Below are positions 6,995 to 11,406 of a DNA stretch of 11,406 nt, piece after piece. This DNA is from Anaerococcus vaginalis (GTDB taxonomy: Bacteria; Bacillota; Clostridia; Tissierellales; Peptoniphilaceae), in NCBI GenBank assembly GCA_018363915.1, contig JAGZMY010000026.1, positions 1-11,406 of the forward strand, read 5' to 3'. The stretch's first letter is position 1; the number at the start of each line of letters is the position of its first letter. A program made the position numbers and the translations under genes. The notes under the pieces were generated by a model that saw only the letters and a list, made by a program, of their open reading frames with translations, was not told the origin of the DNA and did no database searches.

Positions 6995-7990
6995 ATGAAA
7001 TATATAAAATTAGGAAAAACTGATATTGAAATTTCAAAACTAGGTCTTGGAACTTGGGCAATAGGAGCTGGATCTGCTTGGGATGCTGAAGTTGATGTTG
7101 AAAAATCAGAAGCTACAATTGTAGAAGCTGTAAATTCTGGGGTTAATCTAATAGACACAGCACCTGGATATAACTTCGGAGAAAGTGAAAAAATAGTAGG
7201 CAAAGCTCTAGGAAAAGTAAATAGAGAAAAAGTATGCTTAATAACTAAATGTGGTATAGTTTGGGAAAGAAAAGGAGCTTTATTCAACAAGGTTGGAGAT
7301 AGGCAATTATACAAGCTTCTTACACCTGAATCAATAAGATTAGAAATCGAATCAAGTTTAAAAAGATTAAAAACAGATTATATAGATGTATATATGACCC
7401 ACTGGCAAGCTGTAGAACCTTACTATACACCTATATCAGAAGTTGTTGAAGAATTAACTAAATTGAAAAAAGAAGGTAAAATAAAAGCAATAGGAGCTGC
7501 AAATGTAAATGCTGATCAAGTTAGAGAATACCTTGATGCAGGAGAACTAGATATAGTGCAAGCAAAATATAATATTTTGGATAGAAGTGTAGAAAAAGAT
7601 ATCCTACCTCTATGTATTGAAAACAAAGTTACTCTACAAGCTTATTCACCTTTGGAACAAGGGTTACTAACAGGTTTATTCGGAAAAGATTATAAGGCGA
7701 CAGGAGCAAGGGCAAATAAGTATTGGTGGCAAAAAGAAAACATAGGTTATGTTGTAGATATGCTTGAAAAATGGAAGCCTCTAACTGAAAAATACAATTG
7801 TACAATACCTACTCTTGCCTTAGCATGGATAATAAATCAAAATGACAATATAAATTTGCTTATGGGAGCAACAACTCCAGAAGAAGTTAAAGAAAATGTA
7901 CTTGCAGGAGAATTAGATATCTCAAAAGAAGATATCAATTATATCAGCAAATTAGCTGATGATATATATGGATTAGCAAAGAATAAATAG
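6995..7990 (+). CDS. ydjG: YdjG-like aldo/keto reductase
   Basis: A 331-residue aldo/keto reductase, an (α/β)8 barrel that reduces an aldehyde or ketone with NAD(P)H. The catalytic tetrad is complete: Asp54 and Tyr59 in NLIDTAPGYNFGESE, Lys85 (TKCG) and His136 (MTHWQ). The insert VWERKGALFNKVGDRQLYK and the PLEQGLLTG stretch match E. coli YdjG, which is reported to reduce methylglyoxal with NADH. In this operon it may instead, or also, reduce the aldehyde released by the aldolase or interconvert a pathway intermediate. It starts two bases after the kinase stop, with a poor ribosome binding site, so translation is probably coupled. A 60-base gap follows before the regulator. Confidence 0.9.
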   Translation: MKYIKLGKTDIEISKLGLGTWAIGAGSAWDAEVDVEKSEATIVEAVNSGVNLIDTAPGYNFGESEKIVGKALGKVNREKVCLITKCGIVWERKGALFNKVGDRQLYKLLTPESIRLEIESSLKRLKTDYIDVYMTHWQAVEPYYTPISEVVEELTKLKKEGKIKAIGAANVNADQVREYLDAGELDIVQAKYNILDRSVEKDILPLCIENKVTLQAYSPLEQGLLTGLFGKDYKATGARANKYWWQKENIGYVVDMLEKWKPLTEKYNCTIPTLALAWIINQNDNINLLMGATTPEEVKENVLAGELDISKEDINYISKLADDIYGLAKNK

Positions 7991-8050
7991 AAAAATTATA
8001 TTTATTAAGCTATACTAATACATATTGAACTTATTATTAGGAGAGTATTT

Positions 8051-8815
8051 ATGAATAGTAGTGTAAGATTAAACGAAGTTGAAAGATTTATACAAATAAA
8101 TAATGAAGTAAGTGTATCTGAAATAAGCGAAAAGCGGGGTATTACGGAAGAAACTGTCCGCAGAGATCTTGACAAACTAGTTCATAAAGGAATTATAGAA
8201 AGAGTTCATGGCGGAGCAATTTGGGTTAAAGATAGTGATATAAATAAAAGTGAAATAGATTACTATAAAAGACAAGCTATGAATATAAAAGAAAAAAGAA
8301 AAATTGCTCTTATTGCTAAAGATTTAATAAAATCAAAAAGAACTATTTTCTGTGATTCCAGTTCAACATGTATAGAAACATTAAAATTATTAAAAGATGA
8401 AACAGAAATTGTAGTAGTAACAAACTCTTGTGAAATCTTTAAAGAAATTAATATATATAAACCCAATTTAATATCTACAGGAGGTATCTTTAATCAAAAT
8501 TCTCTTTCATATCAAGGAAACGTTGCTAAAGATACAATAAAAAAATATAATGCCGAGCTTGCAATAATAGGAAGTAGAGGCTTAGATATAAATGCGGGGG
8601 CAACAGATTCATATGATAATGAATTCGAAATAAAAAAAGAAATGATAGATAGAGCTAAAGAAGTTGCTTTATTAGTAGATAATTCAAAGTTTGATAGAAT
8701 TGCATTTATAAAATTAACTGATTTGGAAGATATTGACTATATTATAACCGATAAAAAGCCAAGTTCCATATGGGTAGATTTTTGCAATAAAAATAATATA
8801 AAACTTCTTTTTTAA
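8051..8815 (+). CDS. ydjF: YdjF-like DeoR-family transcriptional regulator
   Basis: A 254-residue DeoR/GlpR-type regulator, usual length. The N-terminal winged helix-turn-helix covers about residues 5-57, with the recognition helix ITEETVRRDLDKL and the wing RVHGGAI. The C-terminal DeoRC sensor domain carries the phosphosugar-binding stretches CDSSSTCIETLK, VTNSCEI, STGG and GLDINAGATDS. Relatives mostly repress sugar operons and release DNA on binding a phosphorylated intermediate, so this protein probably controls the promoter at 870-900. Whether it represses or activates cannot be read from sequence. AGGAGAG at 8039-8045 supports the start. Nothing in the preceding 60 bases looks like a clear promoter or terminator, so it is probably co-transcribed. 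Confidence 0.88.
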   Translation: MNSSVRLNEVERFIQINNEVSVSEISEKRGITEETVRRDLDKLVHKGIIERVHGGAIWVKDSDINKSEIDYYKRQAMNIKEKRKIALIAKDLIKSKRTIFCDSSSTCIETLKLLKDETEIVVVTNSCEIFKEINIYKPNLISTGGIFNQNSLSYQGNVAKDTIKKYNAELAIIGSRGLDINAGATDSYDNEFEIKKEMIDRAKEVALLVDNSKFDRIAFIKLTDLEDIDYIITDKKPSSIWVDFCNKNNIKLLF

Positions 8816-8835
8816 ACATATATTAGGAGGAAAAA

Positions 8836-10194
8836 ATGAAGATAAAAAAGCAATCATCAATAATGAAAAAGATGATACTTGCTTTACTTTTGGGATTTGT
8901 CATAGGAGGTATCCTTACCTATATAAGAGAAATAAATGGAATTAATAGCAATATATGGAAAACGATTGACAAGATTTTGCTTATGGATATTACAAAAGCA
9001 AAGGGCTTCGATGGACTTGGACTTTTATATATAATAAGTCAATTATTTATGAGAGGCTTGCAATTGGCAATAGTACCGTTGGTACTCACATCATTGCCAT
9101 TAGCTATAAACTCACTTGGTGAACCAAAAAAAATAGGTGGTATTGCAGTAAAAACTCTTCTTACTTTCATATCATTTTATGTAGTGATAGCTGCAATAGC
9201 AGGGGTTATAGCTTATACAATAAGACAAGCAGGTGGCTTTAATGTAGATTTGCCAAAAAATGAAGCAACAGAGCTTGTAACAATGGAAGCATATAATCCA
9301 TTAACAGTCTTAGTTAATGCTGTTCCAAGCAATATTTTTGAAGTCTTATCTTCAAATAATCAAATATTATCTGTAGTAATTGTTGGAATAATTATAGGTG
9401 TTGCCTTAATATTTATGGCAAAAGAAGGAGAACCTATAATACGATTATTCGAATCTTTCAATACATTAATACAAAAATATATAAATTTTTTAATTAATTA
9501 TCTAAGTCCACTAGCAATATTTTGTATGGTAGCTAGAGCACTTGCAGTTTATGGTATAGAATATATAAAACCTACAATGGTATGGATGATAACAACATCA
9601 TTGACATCATTATTGTTAGTTTTCACTATATATCCTATAGGTATATTATTATTTGCGAAATTAAATCCGATACCATTTATAAAGAAAACGTTTAAGGTTG
9701 GCTTGTTTGCAGCAGCAACCAATTCTTCTGCAGCAACCTTACCTCTTAATGTAAAAACTTGTAATGAAGAATTAGGTTGTAAAAGTGAGATAACAAGTTT
9801 TGTATTGCCTACGGGTATGACCATAAATATGAATGGAACAACCCTAATGCACATTATTTCAATAACTTTTATTGGAACAGCTGCAGGAATGGAGATAACA
9901 CCATTTACCCTTGTTGTTACAGCCTTTTTGTCAATATGTATGGCTATAGGAACGCCAGCAATTCCGGTTGCAGGAACCACAGTGGTTTATGTAGTAATGA
10001 TGGGTTTGGGTTGGACTTCAGAGCTTGCGCTAATAGGATACTCATTGGTACTTGCAATGAATTACTTGCCAGGAATGCTAGTTATAACTCTTAATGTAAT
10101 AGGAGATGCAGCAACAAACTTAATTGTAAATAAATCTGAAGGCTTATTGAATGAAGATTTATATTATAACAAAAAAATTGATTCTAAATATTAA
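8836..10194 (+). CDS. Cation:dicarboxylate/amino-acid symporter family (DAACS/SLC1) transporter, atypical binding site
   Basis: A 452-residue membrane protein of the glutamate transporter fold. Conserved parts are the serine-rich hairpin AATNSSAATLPLN (HP1), LPTGMTINMNGTTL (helix 7, the NMDGT-type sodium motif), GTPAIPVAGTT (HP2) and LNVIGDAATNLIVNK (helix 8). Aligning NVxGD with archaeal GltPh keeps the sodium-site Asn420 and Asp424. It puts Val416 where GltPh has the side-chain-carboxylate-binding Arg397, and Gly413 where it has the amino-group-binding Asp394. An acidic amino acid is therefore an unlikely substrate. Given the operon, a sugar acid, pyruvate-like acid or other pathway substrate or product is possible. 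AGGAGG at 8825-8830 precedes the ATG. It occupies the place of E. coli ydjE, which is an MFS transporter. Confidence 0.85.
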   Translation: MKIKKQSSIMKKMILALLLGFVIGGILTYIREINGINSNIWKTIDKILLMDITKAKGFDGLGLLYIISQLFMRGLQLAIVPLVLTSLPLAINSLGEPKKIGGIAVKTLLTFISFYVVIAAIAGVIAYTIRQAGGFNVDLPKNEATELVTMEAYNPLTVLVNAVPSNIFEVLSSNNQILSVVIVGIIIGVALIFMAKEGEPIIRLFESFNTLIQKYINFLINYLSPLAIFCMVARALAVYGIEYIKPTMVWMITTSLTSLLLVFTIYPIGILLFAKLNPIPFIKKTFKVGLFAAATNSSAATLPLNVKTCNEELGCKSEITSFVLPTGMTINMNGTTLMHIISITFIGTAAGMEITPFTLVVTAFLSICMAIGTPAIPVAGTTVVYVVMMGLGWTSELALIGYSLVLAMNYLPGMLVITLNVIGDAATNLIVNKSEGLLNEDLYYNKKIDSKY

Positions 10195-10251
10195 AAATCA
10201 AAGTTGATGTTGCAGAATAGGTGAGACTGTGTAAAATTTTGTGTATAGAAA

Positions 10252-10287
10252 CCTCCTGATAAGGGTAAAGAAAAACTAATCAGGAGG
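10252..10287 (+). promoter_or_regulatory. Hairpin masking the transposase ribosome binding site
   Basis: CCTCCTGAT (10252-10260) pairs perfectly with ATCAGGAGG (10279-10287) around an 18-base loop. The right arm contains the AGGAGG Shine-Dalgarno (10282-10287), seven bases before the transposase ATG. Transcripts entering from outside would fold the hairpin and hide the site. This is a recognised safeguard in insertion sequences such as IS10 and IS50, and here it would shield the transposase from read-through of the nine-gene operon. Confidence 0.65.
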
Positions 10288-10294
10288 AATTTTT

Positions 10295-11056
10295 ATGCCA
10301 AGAAAACGACCAGAAACAAGAAGAAGCAAAATAGCAAAAATGTTAATTGAAGAATATCAGCCTCAAAATGCACAAGATATACAAGAAGCTTTAAAAGACC
10401 TTCTAGGAGATACAATGGAAGAACTTTTAAAAGCAGAATTAGATGAACATCTAGACTATGAATATGGAGAAAAACCACTTTCCTTAAATACAAGAAATGG
10501 TACAAGCAAAAAAACAGTTAGATCATCTTATGGGAATATAGATTTAAACATGCCAAGAGATAGAGAAGGAACATTTGAACCACAAGCATTAAGAAAATAC
10601 GAAAAAGACATATCAAATATAGAAAATCAGATAATATCAATGTATGTCAAAGGAATGAAAACAAGAGACATATCAAGTCACATCAAAGATATTTAAGGCT
10701 TTGGAATATCAGAAACAATGGGAAGTAAAATAACCAATAAAATCCTACCAACTATAGAAGAGTGGCAAAATAGACCACTAGAAAAAATCTATCCAATGGT
10801 CTTTTTAGACGCAATACACTACCACGTAAGAGAAAACAATATAGTAGTCAAAAAAGCAGTCTACATTGACCTAGGCTACAACCTAGAAGGATTTAAAGAA
10901 ATACTAGGAATGTGGGTTGGAGAAAATGAATCAAGCAAATACTGGATTTTAGTATTAAATCAGCTAAAAGAAAGAGGACTAGAAGATGTATTAATCTTCT
11001 CAACAGATAACCTCCCAGGATTCACACAAGCTATAGAAACAGTATATCCAAGAGCG
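10295..11056 (+). pseudogene. IS256-family (mutator-type) transposase, nonsense-mutated and 3'-truncated
   Basis: The frame starts MPRKRPETRRSK and includes the family stretches LDEHLDYEYGEK, NTRNGTSKKTV and MPRDREGTFEPQ. It stops at TAA (10694-10696), where the family has IYGF. The same frame then continues GFGISETMGSKITNKILP, LDAIHYHVR (first DDE Asp at codon 172) and STDNLPGFTQAIE (second Asp at codon 238), ending at VYPRA. A single TAT/TAC to TAA change explains the internal stop. After codon 254 the sequence no longer resembles IS256. About 140 C-terminal codons, including the third catalytic Glu, are missing because of an IS3-type insertion. The transposase is non-functional. Confidence 0.88.
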
Positions 11057-11406
11057 TAAATCTACCCAAAAAGTGTGGTCACCCCATAAAGTTGTACCTA
11101 ATACGGGTTAATTTTGTTTTAATCCTATCTTCGTTGTACCATCTAATATATTTTTCAATCTCATTTCTCAAATTATCATAACTTTTAAAATCTTCTCCAT
11201 AATACATTTCCTGTTTTAAGATTCCAAAGAAGTTTTCCATTGGAGAATTGTCTAGACAATTGCCTTTTCTTGACATACTTTGCCTAATATTCATTTTTTC
11301 TAGTTTTTTAGTCCATGAACTGTGTTGGTAATGAAATCCTTGGTCTGAGTGTATAGTTAAATCTTTAATGTCTTTATTTTCTTCTAATGCTTTTTCTAGC
11401 ATTGTA
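11057..11406 (-). mobile_element. IS3-family insertion sequence inside the IS256 element, right end in window
   Basis: From about 11057 the DNA switches from IS256 transposase coding sequence to an element read on the minus strand. The candidate terminal repeat, read inward on the plus strand, is TCTACCCAAAAAGTGTGGTC (11061-11080). It resembles the TGTACCCAAAAAGT-like ends of IS150-group elements, but without the usual TG. The boundary is uncertain by a few bases. The element extends beyond the window. Confidence 0.65.
11079..11406 (-). CDS. IS3-family transposase (OrfB), C-terminal part
   Basis: A minus-strand frame open through the window edge, ending at the TGA at 11079-11081. It shows the second half of an rve integrase core: LTIHSDQGFHYQHSSW (second catalytic Asp), MSRKGNCLDNSPMENFFGILKQE (the Glu of the DDE triad is in MENFF), then RNEIEKYIRWYNEDRIKTKL. 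The first Asp lies upstream of the window. The tail TRIRYNFMG lacks the usual SPxxYR ending and stops early, which could be a subgroup feature or a frameshift. Methionines near the edge are internal, so this is a partial gene. Confidence 0.85.
   Translation of the reverse strand, partial: TMLEKALEENKDIKDLTIHSDQGFHYQHSSWTKKLEKMNIRQSMSRKGNCLDNSPMENFFGILKQEMYYGEDFKSYDNLRNEIEKYIRWYNEDRIKTKLTRIRYNFMG

Larger units (their letters stand above)
10221..11057 (+). mobile_element. IS256-family insertion sequence, left part only
   Basis: The element begins at about 10223 with GAGACTGTGTAAAATTTTGTGT, an end typical of IS256-family elements with a near-palindrome around AAAATTTT. It lies about 28 bases after the stop codon of the symporter gene. 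It holds the 5' part of a mutator-type transposase and is cut off near 11057, where another IS begins. The right end, and thus any 8-9 base target duplication, is not in the window. Confidence 0.75.

Noticed and set aside
7991..8050. Separate promoter for the DeoR-type regulator
   Set aside because: TATACT at 8011-8016 lacks a -35 at the right distance, and TTGAAC at 8025-8030 would place its -10 inside the ribosome binding site or gene. Co-transcription is simpler.
9549..9980. Minus-strand 143-residue open frame
   Set aside because: It is antisense to the symporter gene, whose HP1, helix 7 and HP2 motifs lie in this stretch. It has no ribosome binding site or family signature.
10195..10222. 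Terminator after the symporter gene
   Set aside because: No stem followed by a T tract is present in the short stretch before the IS256 end. It may have been displaced by the insertion.
1..11406. Simple composite transposon formed by the two IS3-type elements
   Set aside because: The terminal sequences (…ACGGGTTCAGGTCA at the left; TCTACCCAAAAAGTG… at the right, read inward) and the transposase tails differ, so they are not copies of one element.
1..11406. tRNA, rRNA, CRISPR array or riboswitch
   Set aside because: The intergenic space is small apart from 678-928, and no cloverleaf, rRNA-like stretch, regular repeat-spacer pattern or recognisable riboswitch core was seen.

Overview
The window is low-GC, AT-rich bacterial DNA with strong AGGAGG/AAGGAG ribosome binding sites, close gene packing and A-rich non-coding DNA. 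This fits an anaerobic Bacillota (Clostridia/Tissierellia-like). The sequence alone does not identify a species, and a low-GC fusobacterium cannot be excluded. All intact genes lie on the plus strand.

Left edge (1-740): the 3' end of an IS3-family insertion sequence, ending near 104, has cut off the front of a sugar-phosphate nucleotidyltransferase gene. Only about the last 190 codons remain, with an internal TGA. A rho-independent terminator follows. Next come a very A-rich strand-biased tract (about 762-866) and a sigma-A-type promoter (870-900).

Centre (929-10194): nine co-directional genes form one apparent operon, with gaps of 1 to 60 bases. Eight of the nine match the E. coli ydj cluster by gene type, order and long recognisable stretches of protein: ydjL (Zn dehydrogenase), ydjK (MFS sugar porter), ydjJ (Zn dehydrogenase), ydjI (class II aldolase), ydjH (PfkB kinase), ydjG (aldo/keto reductase), ydjF (DeoR regulator), then a transporter at the ydjE position. 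There are two departures. A ribulose-phosphate/allulose-6-phosphate 3-epimerase-like gene sits between ydjL and ydjK. The last gene is a glutamate/dicarboxylate-type (DAACS) symporter instead of the MFS protein YdjE. A plausible reading is a catabolic route for an unusual sugar, polyol or long-chain sugar acid: import, redox adjustment by three oxidoreductases, C3 epimerisation, phosphorylation by the PfkB kinase, and aldol cleavage to dihydroxyacetone phosphate plus an aldehyde. The DeoR protein would sense a phosphorylated intermediate. A perfect match to the CcpA cre consensus overlaps the first start codon.

Right edge (10221-11406): an IS256-family element follows the last operon gene directly, with no visible terminator between. 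Its transposase has a nonsense TAA and is cut short by a second IS3-family element in the opposite orientation, which runs out of the window. The operon is therefore bounded by insertion sequences on both sides. The two IS3-type ends are not the same sequence, so a simple composite transposon is not supported.
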